Source of the DNA: JALJPB01 sp034111045 | GTDB taxonomy: Bacteria; Pseudomonadota; Gammaproteobacteria; Enterobacterales; Alteromonadaceae | Length of the DNA stretch: 64,000 bases | Assembly: GCA_034111045.1 (NCBI GenBank) | Contig: JAWUYA010000005.1 | Location: 1-64,000, forward strand | Direction: 5' to 3' | Notes under the pieces: model-generated | Seen by the model: only the letters and a program-made list of their open reading frames with translations | Databases searched by the model: none | Told to the model about the DNA's origin: nothing | Made by a program: the position numbers and the translations under genes | Shown here: positions 7,620 to 15,833 of the stretch, one piece after another | Position numbering within the stretch: the stretch's first letter is position 1 | How the letters are laid out: every line of letters starts with the position of its first letter

Positions 7620-9842
7620 TTATTTTAAGTCAAACCGATCTAATTGCATCACTTTAACCCATGCATTAACAAAGTCATTAACAAACTTTTTATCAGCATC
7701 ATCTGACGCATATACTTCTGCAATGGCTCTTAATTCTGAGTTAGAGCCAAAAATAAGATCGACCGGAGTTGCTTGCCATTTTAATTGACCTGAAGCTCGA
7801 TCATGACCTTTATAAAGACCCGCGGTAGACTTATCTTTAGTCCATACGGTCGACATATCTAATAAATTTATAAAAAAGTCATTAGTTAATACACCGGGAG
7901 TTTTAGTGAATATGCCATGTGAAGAGCCATTGTAATTACTATTAAGTGAGCGCATTCCTCCAACAAGTACGGTCATTTCAGGTACATTTAAACCAAGAGA
8001 GTGTGCTTTATCCACCAGCATTTTAGTGGGTGACATATAGCTATCTTCGCTGTAATAGTTACGGAAACCATCAGCACTTGGTTTTAAGTAATTGAATGAT
8101 TTTACATTCGTTTGAACTTGTGTAGCATCGGCACGACCAACAATAAAGGGTACGTTTACTTTATGTCCTGCTTGCTTTGCGGCATTCTCTATCGCCGTAG
8201 CACCTGCTAAAATAATTAAATCTGCTAAGGATACTTGCTTATTCGAAGACTTAACGTTGTATTTATTTTTGATAGCCTCAAGTTTAGTTAATACGTGGCT
8301 AAGTTCTTTGGGGTTATTGACCGGCCAATTATTTTGAGGGTTAAGTCTAATGCGTGCGCCATTTGCACCACCGCGCATATCAGTTACGCGATGACTAGAA
8401 GCCGAAGCCCAGGCCGTTCTGACTAATTCAGAGGTCGTTAAACCGGTATCAATAATTTGTTTTTTAAGTTTAACGATATCTTTTTTACTGATCGGTTTGT
8501 GGTCAATTGCGGGAATAGGATCTTGCCACAACATTACTTCACTCGGTACGTCTGAGCCAACATATCTTGCGCGAGGGCCCATATCACGATGAGTTAACTT
8601 AAACCAAGCTTTTGCAAAAGCCTGGTTAAATTCAGCGGGGTCTTTTCTAAAGCGCTTAACAATTTTAAGGAAACTAGGGTCTTCTTTCAAGGCTAAATCA
8701 GTGGTAAACATGATAGGTGCGTGGCGTTTGTTTGGTATATGTGCATCAGGGACTAAGTTTGCCGCTGCCTTACTATCGGGTATCCATTGAATAGCACCAG
8801 CTGGACTTTTTGTTTGTACCCAATTAAAATTCATTAAGTTATCTAGATAGTTAGTTGACCATTGTGTTGGTGTAGTTGTCCATGCACCTTCTAAACCACT
8901 ACTGGTAGTATCAGCCCCAACACCTGAACCACATTTGTTTTCCCATCCTAAACCTTGCGCTTCAATGTCAGCTGCACCCGGCTCTGCGCCGACACATTCG
9001 TTAGGTTTTTTTGCACCATGTGCCTTACCTAAGGTATGTCCACCGGCAATTAATGCCACGATTTCTTCATCATTCATAGCCATACGACCAAAAGACATTC
9101 TAATATCTTTTGCGGCTAAAAGCGGATCAGGTGTGCCGTGTGGTCCGACAGGATTGACATAAATCAAGCCCATTTCAACAGCGGCTAAAGGTCCTTTAAG
9201 TTTACCTTTTTTATCACGACGTTTATCATCAAGAAAAGCAGTTTCAGGCCCCCAATAAATCAAGTCGGGCTCCCAATCATCGGCTCTACCACCAGCAAAA
9301 CCAAAGGTTGTAAAACCCATTGATTCAAGCGCAACGTTACCTGAGAGTACCATCAAATCTGCCCAAGAAATTTTACGACCATATGCTTTTTTTATCGGCC
9401 ATAATAAACGGCGAGCTTTATCTAAATTGACATTGTCAGGCCAGCTATTGAGCGGGTCGAATCGTTGTTGGCCTCCTGAGGCTCCACCGCGTCCGTCATG
9501 AACACGATAAACTCCTGCACTGTGCCATGCCATACGAATCATCAAGGGTCCATAATTTCCCCAGTCTGCTGGCCACCAGGTTTTTGAGTCGGTGAGTGTT
9601 GTTTTAATATCCTTTTTAAGTTTGCCTAAATCAAGCGTTGCAAACTCTTTGGCATAATTAAATTTTTCACCGTACGGGTTGGACTCTTCACCATGTTGGC
9701 GCAATGGGCTAAGATTTAGTTGCTCAGGCCACCAAAACTTATTAGTTTTTGCTTCTCCTTCAGCGAAGGCCGAAGAAGATAGAGACATTGAAGCTATAGC
9801 AACTAAAATTGCAGTGGCTAAGGTGAGTGTTATTTTTGACAT
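7620..9842 (-). CDS. katG: catalase-peroxidase with signal peptide
   Basis: A 740-residue bifunctional haem catalase-peroxidase that destroys hydrogen peroxide. The active-site set is R103, W106 and H107 in MIRMAWHSAG, the proximal haem ligand H269 in GGHTLGKAHG, and the Met-Tyr-Trp adduct residues W106, Y228 and M254; every one is offset by exactly one from M. tuberculosis KatG numbering (107, 229, 255, 270). Residues 1-27 form a Sec signal peptide (hydrophobic core, then SSAFA with likely cleavage before EGEA), so the enzyme is predicted periplasmic, as in the KatP/KatG2 subgroup rather than the usual cytoplasmic KatG. ATG start with AGAGGA upstream. Monocistronic, with a hairpin downstream. 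OxyR control is expected from the family but no site was identified. Confidence 0.97.
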   Translation of the reverse strand: MSKITLTLATAILVAIASMSLSSSAFAEGEAKTNKFWWPEQLNLSPLRQHGEESNPYGEKFNYAKEFATLDLGKLKKDIKTTLTDSKTWWPADWGNYGPLMIRMAWHSAGVYRVHDGRGGASGGQQRFDPLNSWPDNVNLDKARRLLWPIKKAYGRKISWADLMVLSGNVALESMGFTTFGFAGGRADDWEPDLIYWGPETAFLDDKRRDKKGKLKGPLAAVEMGLIYVNPVGPHGTPDPLLAAKDIRMSFGRMAMNDEEIVALIAGGHTLGKAHGAKKPNECVGAEPGAADIEAQGLGWENKCGSGVGADTTSSGLEGAWTTTPTQWSTNYLDNLMNFNWVQTKSPAGAIQWIPDSKAAANLVPDAHIPNKRHAPIMFTTDLALKEDPSFLKIVKRFRKDPAEFNQAFAKAWFKLTHRDMGPRARYVGSDVPSEVMLWQDPIPAIDHKPISKKDIVKLKKQIIDTGLTTSELVRTAWASASSHRVTDMRGGANGARIRLNPQNNWPVNNPKELSHVLTKLEAIKNKYNVKSSNKQVSLADLIILAGATAIENAAKQAGHKVNVPFIVGRADATQVQTNVKSFNYLKPSADGFRNYYSEDSYMSPTKMLVDKAHSLGLNVPEMTVLVGGMRSLNSNYNGSSHGIFTKTPGVLTNDFFINLLDMSTVWTKDKSTAGLYKGHDRASGQLKWQATPVDLIFGSNSELRAIAEVYASDDADKKFVNDFVNAWVKVMQLDRFDLK

Positions 9843-10160
9843 GATTATCCTCTCTTATTATAAAATGACGATGACATTGTTTCGACTTAAGGATAGAAGT
9901 AAAAAGAGATTTTTAAAAATTGAGTTACTGGAAGTTAATATTTAATTGTTTTATGAAGATAATAGCCCCCTGTGTCAGGGTGTTTGTATATTTGTCAGTT
10001 AGGGTTTTCTAAGGATTATATGGGGTATATTGTTAAAGTTGGCCAATGCTTTAAACGCAGACTTTATCTGTTTACAATATTAAAAAAAAGTCTAAAACTT
10101 TGATTTACAATTGATTTAATCTGAGATCTACTTAGGCAGATCTCAGATTAGGTTAATTAA
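9843..10160. other. 318-base intergenic region: katG promoter side and M2 peptidase 3' end
   Basis: It holds the upstream region of katG and the downstream region of the M2 peptidase, both on the minus strand. A small CCCTG/CAGGG hairpin sits at 9968-9980 and the strong stem listed separately at 10118-10149. No gene-like open frame and no promoter that I would call with confidence. Confidence 0.5.
10118..10149 (-). terminator. strong hairpin after the M2 peptidase gene
   Basis: Perfect 12-base arms AATCTGAGATCT (10118-10129) and AGATCTCAGATT (10138-10149) with an eight-base loop, 11 bases past the peptidase stop. A run of eight T occurs on the minus strand only about 30 bases later, so it is either a terminator with a late U-tract or a transcript-end stabilising hairpin. 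Confidence 0.45.
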
Positions 10161-12008
10161 TTAAAAACCACATTGTTTACCTTGGTTTTTGTCCTTCAAC
10201 CAAGTCTGTAATGGTGCAAAGTAGTCTAACACAGCGGTTGCATTCATTTGCTCATTACCGGTTAGTACTTTATAAGCTTGCTGCCAAGGTTGGCTTGAGC
10301 CCATTTCTAACATGGTATTTAATGCGTTACCTGCTTCTTTACTGTTATAAATTGAACAGCGGTGAATGGGATCTGTGTTGCCTGAGATTTCACATAACGC
10401 TTTGTGGAATTCAAATTGTTGGATATGCGCTAAGAAATAACGAGAATAAGGCACGCCACCCGGTACATGGTATTTTGCTCCTGGGTCAAAAGCGTTAACG
10501 TCTCGCGCTACAGGCGCTTTAATGCCTTGGTACTCCTCACGCAGTTCCCACCAAGCACTGTTATAGTTTTCTGGAGTAATTTCACCGGAGTAAACTTTCC
10601 AACGCCACTGATCAACCATTAAACTAAAGGGGATAAAGGCTATTTTCTCTAAAGCCTTTTTCATGAGTAAACCAATGTCTTTCGACTCATCTGGGATGGT
10701 ATCGATTAAACCAATTTCTTTTAAATACTTGGGTGTAACTGATAGGGCAATAGTATCACCAATGGCTTCATGGAAACCATCATTAGCACTGTTTTGAAAA
10801 TACACTGGTTGGTTTTTATAGGCACGTTGATAGAAGTTATGCCCTAATTCATGGTGAATTACGTTAAACTCTTCTCCAGTTTTTTGGATACACATTTTAA
10901 TACGAATATCATCCTTAGCATCTAAATCCCAAGCCGAAGCATGGCATACCACGTCACGGTCTTGTGGTTTAGTAAACAATGAACGCTGCCAAAATGTTTC
11001 TGGTAAAGCTTCAAAACCTAACGAGGTGAAGAAAGTTTCTGCACCTTTAACCATTTTGACTTCGTCATAATTATTGGCAGCGAGTTGTTTAGTTACATCG
11101 TATCCGGGATCCGCATCTTCTGGTGCCACTAAATCATAGATGTTACCCCAAGATTGTGCCCACATATTACCTAATAAATGAGCAGGAATAGGTTGGTCCT
11201 GTGGTACTTTATCTTCACCGTACTCTTCTGCTAATTCACTTCGAACATAACAGTGAAGATCATCGTATAAGGGTTTAACTTGTCCCCATAAACGGTCAAG
11301 TTCATTGGCAAAATCATCGGCAGGCATATCGTAGTTAGAACGCCACATTGCGCCTAAGTCTTTATAACCTAGACCTTGAGCACCTTCATTACCAAGCTCC
11401 GCTTGACGAGAAAATAAAGGTTTCATTTTTGGACTGATTGTTCGCCACCCAGTCCACATTTCTAAAAGTTCATCGTAATTCCTAGAATTTGCCATGGTTG
11501 AAGACATCTCACCTAAGTTCAATGTTTTCCCCGCTTTAGTTGTGTAGGTGCCTTTACCGTACATACCACCCAATTGTGAACCTATTTTAGCCAGTTCAGC
11601 TGACTTTTCACTATCTTGAGGTGCTGGCATTACTAAGCTTTGTTTTAGCGTATTTAGCTTTCTACGTTGTTGAGATGAAACTTTTATCTGGTCAAACTTT
11701 GCCGCTTCCATGGCAAAACGGACACCCGCTTCAGTGGATTTCTGACTTGCAGCAGCTGAAAGTTCAGCGGTATCTTCAGTAATAAAGTTGGCATAGATCC
11801 ATTCGGCACGCGCACCTTCAAGATTCAAGGTAACTAACTCTTTTTCAACGCTAATCAAAAACTCTTCGGCGTCATTTGCATTAAGTGCTTTTAGCGTACT
11901 AGTTTTTTGTGTTTGTAGTGTTTCCACCGGATTTGATGCTTGATTACAAGCAGAGAGAGACGCTGCAATAATTAAAGCTACGCCTGTCAATTTTAAGTTA
12001 TTTATCAT
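10161..12008 (-). CDS. M2 family (ACE-like) zinc peptidase, lipoprotein
   Basis: A 615-residue peptidyl-dipeptidase-type metalloprotease of family M2 (angiotensin-converting-enzyme fold). The zinc site is H386-E387-x-x-H390 in VIHHELGHNFYQ, with the third ligand E414 in GFHEAIGD. The C-terminal substrate-binding segment KYHVPGGVPYSRYFLAHIQQ (about 512-531) parallels the ACE motif. Residues 1-20 are a lipoprotein signal (SLSAC, lipidated C21), so it should sit in the cell envelope and trim peptides there. ATG start. Bacterial M2 enzymes are known in Xanthomonas and many marine gammaproteobacteria; the physiological substrate is not known. Monocistronic, with a strong hairpin after its stop. 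Confidence 0.95.
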   Translation of the reverse strand: MINNLKLTGVALIIAASLSACNQASNPVETLQTQKTSTLKALNANDAEEFLISVEKELVTLNLEGARAEWIYANFITEDTAELSAAASQKSTEAGVRFAMEAAKFDQIKVSSQQRRKLNTLKQSLVMPAPQDSEKSAELAKIGSQLGGMYGKGTYTTKAGKTLNLGEMSSTMANSRNYDELLEMWTGWRTISPKMKPLFSRQAELGNEGAQGLGYKDLGAMWRSNYDMPADDFANELDRLWGQVKPLYDDLHCYVRSELAEEYGEDKVPQDQPIPAHLLGNMWAQSWGNIYDLVAPEDADPGYDVTKQLAANNYDEVKMVKGAETFFTSLGFEALPETFWQRSLFTKPQDRDVVCHASAWDLDAKDDIRIKMCIQKTGEEFNVIHHELGHNFYQRAYKNQPVYFQNSANDGFHEAIGDTIALSVTPKYLKEIGLIDTIPDESKDIGLLMKKALEKIAFIPFSLMVDQWRWKVYSGEITPENYNSAWWELREEYQGIKAPVARDVNAFDPGAKYHVPGGVPYSRYFLAHIQQFEFHKALCEISGNTDPIHRCSIYNSKEAGNALNTMLEMGSSQPWQQAYKVLTGNEQMNATAVLDYFAPLQTWLKDKNQGKQCGF

Positions 12009-12527
12009 TGTATTTATTCACTCACTTTTCATTACGTTAATTAACTGTCATCGCAATGGATGAGTTAATGATTATTGTTATTATAAAAAATATTTTGTTC
12101 AGTATATTTTATTATTCAATTTGCACAAATAATTTGGCTAAAGAAAAATAGCGAAATGTGCTTTTGATAAGGATTCTTGTATAGATAACTTAACAAATGG
12201 TGGATTTATTTTAATTTCTTTAGATAAAACCACAGTTTAAGCTGCTGAGTCAAAATATAAAACACATGACTTCTAAAATCTTAAGTAAAAAACGCTGGGT
12301 TGATTAACAGAGCAACTTTCACAATTAGGGCGTTTTATACACATACAATTATAAAGACCGTTCATTAAGATAAAAAAAAGTTAAAAATATAATTTTATTT
12401 GGTTGCTCTGCGATCCATATCAACGTGATATTTATAAGCAAAATAATAGGTTAGTTAACGTTATTAATTTTTATTTATATTTATAGTGAATATTTTGCCT
12501 AACTGTCCAAATTTACTACTTTAATTG

Positions 12528-12557
12528 TTGACCTTATTCGCACAAATACGTTATTTT
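12528..12557 (+). promoter_or_regulatory. sigma-70-like promoter of the TetR-type regulator
   Basis: TTGACC (12528-12533) is followed, after 18 bases, by TATTTT (12552-12557), giving a start site around 12564 and a leader of roughly 57 bases before ATG 12621. The -10 element runs into the palindrome at 12555-12572. Confidence 0.5.
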
Positions 12558-12572
12558 AAACGCGCGTTTAAA
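12555..12572. promoter_or_regulatory. perfect 18-base palindrome, putative PsrA-type operator
   Basis: TTTAAACGCGCGTTTAAA is fully self-complementary and overlaps the -10/+1 zone of the regulator's own promoter. Its core AAAC-GCGC-GTTT fits the AAAC-N(2-4)-GTTT pattern I recall for Pseudomonas PsrA. Placement predicts autorepression. Confidence 0.6.
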
Positions 12573-12620
12573 CTGTGTGTTTGTTAACGTGATTATTATA
12601 TTAAAGGTAGTAGCTAGAGT

Positions 12621-13250
12621 ATGAGTACAAAAGATAAAATTTTAGATGCAGCAGAAATTTTTTTTGCTGATAAAGGTTTTAATGGTACATCGTTAAGAGA
12701 AATTACCAGTCAAGCTGAAGTGAATTTAGCTGCAGTTAATTATCATTTTGGTTCAAAAAAAGAGTTGATAAAAGCGGTTATGTCTCGTTATATGAATGAG
12801 TTAGCCCCCAAGCTTGAATGTTCATTACAAACATTGTGTGATTCAAGTGATGATATTAGTTTAGAGGAGGTGTTTACTGCTTTTGTTCAGCCACTCCTTT
12901 GGCTAAATGAATTTAAAGAAAATGGTACCAGTACCTTTTTACAACTTTTAGGGCGTGGTTATACCGATAGTCAAGGTTTTTTACGCTGGTTTCTTACAAC
13001 ACAATATCCTAATGTAATTAGTAATTTCGTCAGTGCAGTGAAAAAAGCATATCCAGAATTAAGTGCAGAAGAAATGTTTTGGCGTTTGCATTTTACGATG
13101 GGAACGGTTGTTTTTACTATGTCGTCCAGTGATGCTCTGATTGATATTGCCACCAACGATTTTGATGAAAAAATTGATATTTCAGCTGTTATTCAAAAAG
13201 TTATACCTTATGTCTCAGCGGGCGTGGGAGCACCAGTTGTCAATAGATAA
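12621..13250 (+). CDS. TetR/AcrR family regulator, PsrA-like
   Basis: A 209-residue repressor-type protein. The helix-turn-helix covers about residues 24-46 (SLREITSQAEVNLAAVNYHF), the most conserved TetR stretch, and the C-terminal ligand domain (FLQLLGRGYTD, then EEMFWRLHFTMG) resembles PsrA, the fatty-acid-responsive regulator that stands in for FadR in Pseudomonas and Shewanella. It probably controls its own gene through the palindrome at 12555-12572 and may control fatty-acid degradation genes elsewhere. ATG start; AAAGG lies about 12 bases upstream. Followed 87 bases later by nagZ on the same strand. The PsrA assignment rests on motif resemblance; the TetR class is certain. Confidence 0.9.
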   Translation: MSTKDKILDAAEIFFADKGFNGTSLREITSQAEVNLAAVNYHFGSKKELIKAVMSRYMNELAPKLECSLQTLCDSSDDISLEEVFTAFVQPLLWLNEFKENGTSTFLQLLGRGYTDSQGFLRWFLTTQYPNVISNFVSAVKKAYPELSAEEMFWRLHFTMGTVVFTMSSSDALIDIATNDFDEKIDISAVIQKVIPYVSAGVGAPVVNR

Positions 13251-13337
13251 ATTGAATGGTACTAAGAGAAACTGCTTTGTTAATATTGAGTAATTAGGTA
13301 AGGTAGCGGCACTTATTTATTGTTTTAGTGACATTCT

Positions 13338-14360
13338 ATGGGTCCTATAATGCTTGATGTGCAAGGCACATCACTGACAGGAGAAGATAAAGACCTCCTC
13401 GAACATCCACTCGTTGGCGGCTTGATTTTATTTACTCGCAACTATGAATCTCCCGAACAAATTATTTCGTTAACCCAAGAAATACGAATAAATGCTGGAG
13501 ATGATATTTTAATTGCCGTTGATCATGAGGGCGGCAGAGTACAAAGATTTAAAGAACAATTTTGTAAAATTCCTGCAATGGGAAAACTTAAATATTACAC
13601 CAACAATGATATTGATAAAGCAAAAATATTGGCAAAACATTGCGGTACGCTAATGGCTTTTGAAGTACAAGCGGTTGGTGTTGATATTAGCTTTGCTCCT
13701 GTTCTTGATGTTAATGGTGTGAGCGATGTTATTGGTGATCGTGCTTTTCATTCAACACCTGACGAAGTTAGCGCTATGGCTTCAGCATTTATCGAAGGAA
13801 TGAATATTGCCGGTATGCAAGCGACGGGAAAACATTTTCCTGGCCACGGTAGTGTAAAAGAAGACTCTCACTTAGCATTACCCATCGATAAACGTACTAA
13901 ATTACAAATTTTTAATGGCGACCTAACCCCTTTCAAAGAACTTATTGCTAAAAAATCACTAGCAGCTTTGATGCCTGCTCATATTATTTTTCCTGATGTT
14001 GATGACCAAGCCGTTGGCTTTTCAACTTTATGGTTACAACAAATTTTACGACATGATCTAGGGTTTGATGGTGTGATTTTTAGTGATGATTTGTCGATGG
14101 AAGGGGCTGCGTGTGTTGGTGGTTACATTGAACGTGCTGAAGCTGCTCAGCAAGCAGGTTGTGACATGTTATTAACTTGTAATGATCGTGCCAGTACTAT
14201 TGAAGTGATCGACAGGGCGAATATTAATATTATTGAGCAAAGTAGGCATCGTTTACAAAAGCTGTTAAAAAATAGTGATTATACTTGGCACACCCGTAAA
14301 GAAAATCCTTTATGGCAAACATCTCATCATTATATTGACTCTTTTATTTCAACAATATAA
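13338..14360 (+). CDS. nagZ: beta-N-acetylhexosaminidase NagZ (GH3)
   Basis: A 340-residue cytoplasmic glycosidase that removes N-acetylglucosamine from anhydro-muropeptides during peptidoglycan recycling. It begins MGPIMLDVQG as E. coli NagZ does (MGPVMLDVEG), which fixes the start. The GH3 features are DHEGGRVQRF (62-71), KHFPGHGSVKEDSH (165-178) with the acid/base H178, and the nucleophile D250 in FSDDLSMEG; the 72-residue spacing matches Salmonella NagZ. Full length for the family. The next gene, a DASS transporter, starts 20 bases after its stop, suggesting co-transcription. Confidence 0.96.
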   Translation: MGPIMLDVQGTSLTGEDKDLLEHPLVGGLILFTRNYESPEQIISLTQEIRINAGDDILIAVDHEGGRVQRFKEQFCKIPAMGKLKYYTNNDIDKAKILAKHCGTLMAFEVQAVGVDISFAPVLDVNGVSDVIGDRAFHSTPDEVSAMASAFIEGMNIAGMQATGKHFPGHGSVKEDSHLALPIDKRTKLQIFNGDLTPFKELIAKKSLAALMPAHIIFPDVDDQAVGFSTLWLQQILRHDLGFDGVIFSDDLSMEGAACVGGYIERAEAAQQAGCDMLLTCNDRASTIEVIDRANINIIEQSRHRLQKLLKNSDYTWHTRKENPLWQTSHHYIDSFISTI

Positions 14361-14380
14361 TAATAACAAAGGTTAACAAG

Positions 14381-15757
14381 ATGGCTTTTTCTAGACAACA
14401 TTTTATTGGTATTGGACCATTAGTAGCATTTTTGTTTTATTTACTACTTTGTCAATTAAACTTAGATGATAAAGCCGCTATAGCTGCAGCTATAACCTTA
14501 TTAACAGTTATTTGGTGGGTAACGGAAGCATTACCTATTCCTGCAACTTCATTAGTGCCATTTGCATTATTGCCTTTATTTGGCATAGTTGATCATAAAA
14601 CTGTCGCTTCATCTTTAGGCAGTCATGTCATTTTATTGCTAATGGGAGCATTTATGCTGTCTAAAGCACTAGAAAAAAGTGGCGCTCATGAGCGCTTAGC
14701 TATATATATGGTACGTTTTGTTGGTGTATCAAGCGGTAGACGATTAGTATTTGGTTTTATGCTGGCTGCTGGTTTTTTAAGTATGTGGATATCAAATACA
14801 GCAACAACATTAATTATGTTACCTATGGCTTTGGCCATTTTAAGTCATGTTGATAATCAAAAACTAAAAGTTGCTCTTATTCTTGGTATTGCTTATGCCT
14901 CCAGTGTTGGAGGTATTGGTACGCTAATTGGTACGCCTCCGAACGTTATTTTTATGGCTATTTATGAAGAACAAACAGGCCGAGAGTTTGGCTTTTTAGC
15001 TTGGATGAAAATTGGTGTACCTGTGGTATTAATTTCATTACCAATTATGGCACTTTGGTTAACAAGAAATGTGAAACTTGAACATGAAATTGAGATCCCT
15101 AAACTAGGTGCTTGGCGATCTGAGGAAACACGTACGTTAATTGTTTTTGGTTTAACGGCACTGGCTTGGATATTTCGTAAAGAACCTTTTGGTGGCTGGA
15201 GTGGCTATTTTGAAGTGTCTATTGCTGGTGACAGTACAGTGGCGCTATTTGCAGTAGTAATGATGTTTGTAGTACCAAATGGCAAAGGAGGAAGGTTACT
15301 TGATTGGGATACAGCTAAATCAATTCCTTGGGGGATGTTATTACTTTTTGCGGGTGGTATTGCCATTGCTAAGGGATTTGTCGCTTCAGGCTTAAGCAAC
15401 ATGTTAGGTGAGTGGCTAACATCATTAGCCAATTTACCTGCGATTGCTATGATCCTCACTATTTGTTTAGTTGTTACCTATTTGACTGAAATTACCAGTA
15501 ATACGGCAACGGCAACTTTATTGATGCCAATTTTAGCTGTGGCTGCTATAGCATCTGGTTATGATCCTATGGTCTTTATGATCCCCGCTGCTATGTGTGC
15601 AAGCTGTGCTTTTATGTTGCCAGTAGCAACTGCGCCTAATGCTATTGCCTATGGTACTGGGGAAATTGAAATTCAAGATATGGTAAAAGAGGGAGCTATT
15701 TTGAGTTTAGTTGTTTCTTGTATTATTGGTATTGTTTGTTTTACTTTATTAATATAA
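14381..15757 (+). CDS. DASS (SLC13) family sodium/carboxylate symporter
   Basis: A 458-residue inner-membrane transporter with about 11 hydrophobic segments. The two sodium-site SNT motifs of the divalent-anion:sodium symporter fold are both present: S138-N139-T140 (WISNTATTLIMLP) and S373-N374-T375 (TSNTATATLLMP), which marks the inverted repeat. Members carry C4-dicarboxylates, citrate or sulfate; sequence alone does not choose, though the length and motif context favour dicarboxylates such as succinate. It follows nagZ with 20 bases between and is closed by the terminator at 15781-15808. Confidence 0.93.
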   Translation: MAFSRQHFIGIGPLVAFLFYLLLCQLNLDDKAAIAAAITLLTVIWWVTEALPIPATSLVPFALLPLFGIVDHKTVASSLGSHVILLLMGAFMLSKALEKSGAHERLAIYMVRFVGVSSGRRLVFGFMLAAGFLSMWISNTATTLIMLPMALAILSHVDNQKLKVALILGIAYASSVGGIGTLIGTPPNVIFMAIYEEQTGREFGFLAWMKIGVPVVLISLPIMALWLTRNVKLEHEIEIPKLGAWRSEETRTLIVFGLTALAWIFRKEPFGGWSGYFEVSIAGDSTVALFAVVMMFVVPNGKGGRLLDWDTAKSIPWGMLLLFAGGIAIAKGFVASGLSNMLGEWLTSLANLPAIAMILTICLVVTYLTEITSNTATATLLMPILAVAAIASGYDPMVFMIPAAMCASCAFMLPVATAPNAIAYGTGEIEIQDMVKEGAILSLVVSCIIGIVCFTLLI

Positions 15758-15780
15758 TTTTCGAGGTAATTATAACGTTA

Positions 15781-15808
15781 AAAAAGCCTGCTAATTAGCA
15801 GGCTTTTT
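15781..15808. terminator. bidirectional intrinsic terminator between the DASS gene and rne
   Basis: Perfect arms AAAAAGCCTGCT (15781-15792) and AGCAGGCTTTTT (15797-15808) around the loop AATT. It has an A-tract on one side and a T-tract on the other, so it serves the plus-strand transporter and the minus-strand rne, whose stop is 25 bases away. Confidence 0.92.
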
Positions 15809-15833
15809 GTTATCTAGTATTTATCCGCTAACA

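Larger units (their letters stand above)
12009..12620. other. 612-base divergent promoter region
   Basis: It separates the M2 peptidase (-) from the TetR-type regulator (+). The right end contains the regulator's promoter and palindrome (listed separately). The remainder is AT-rich, without an open frame of note, and presumably includes the peptidase promoter; I see no other structured element. Confidence 0.5.
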
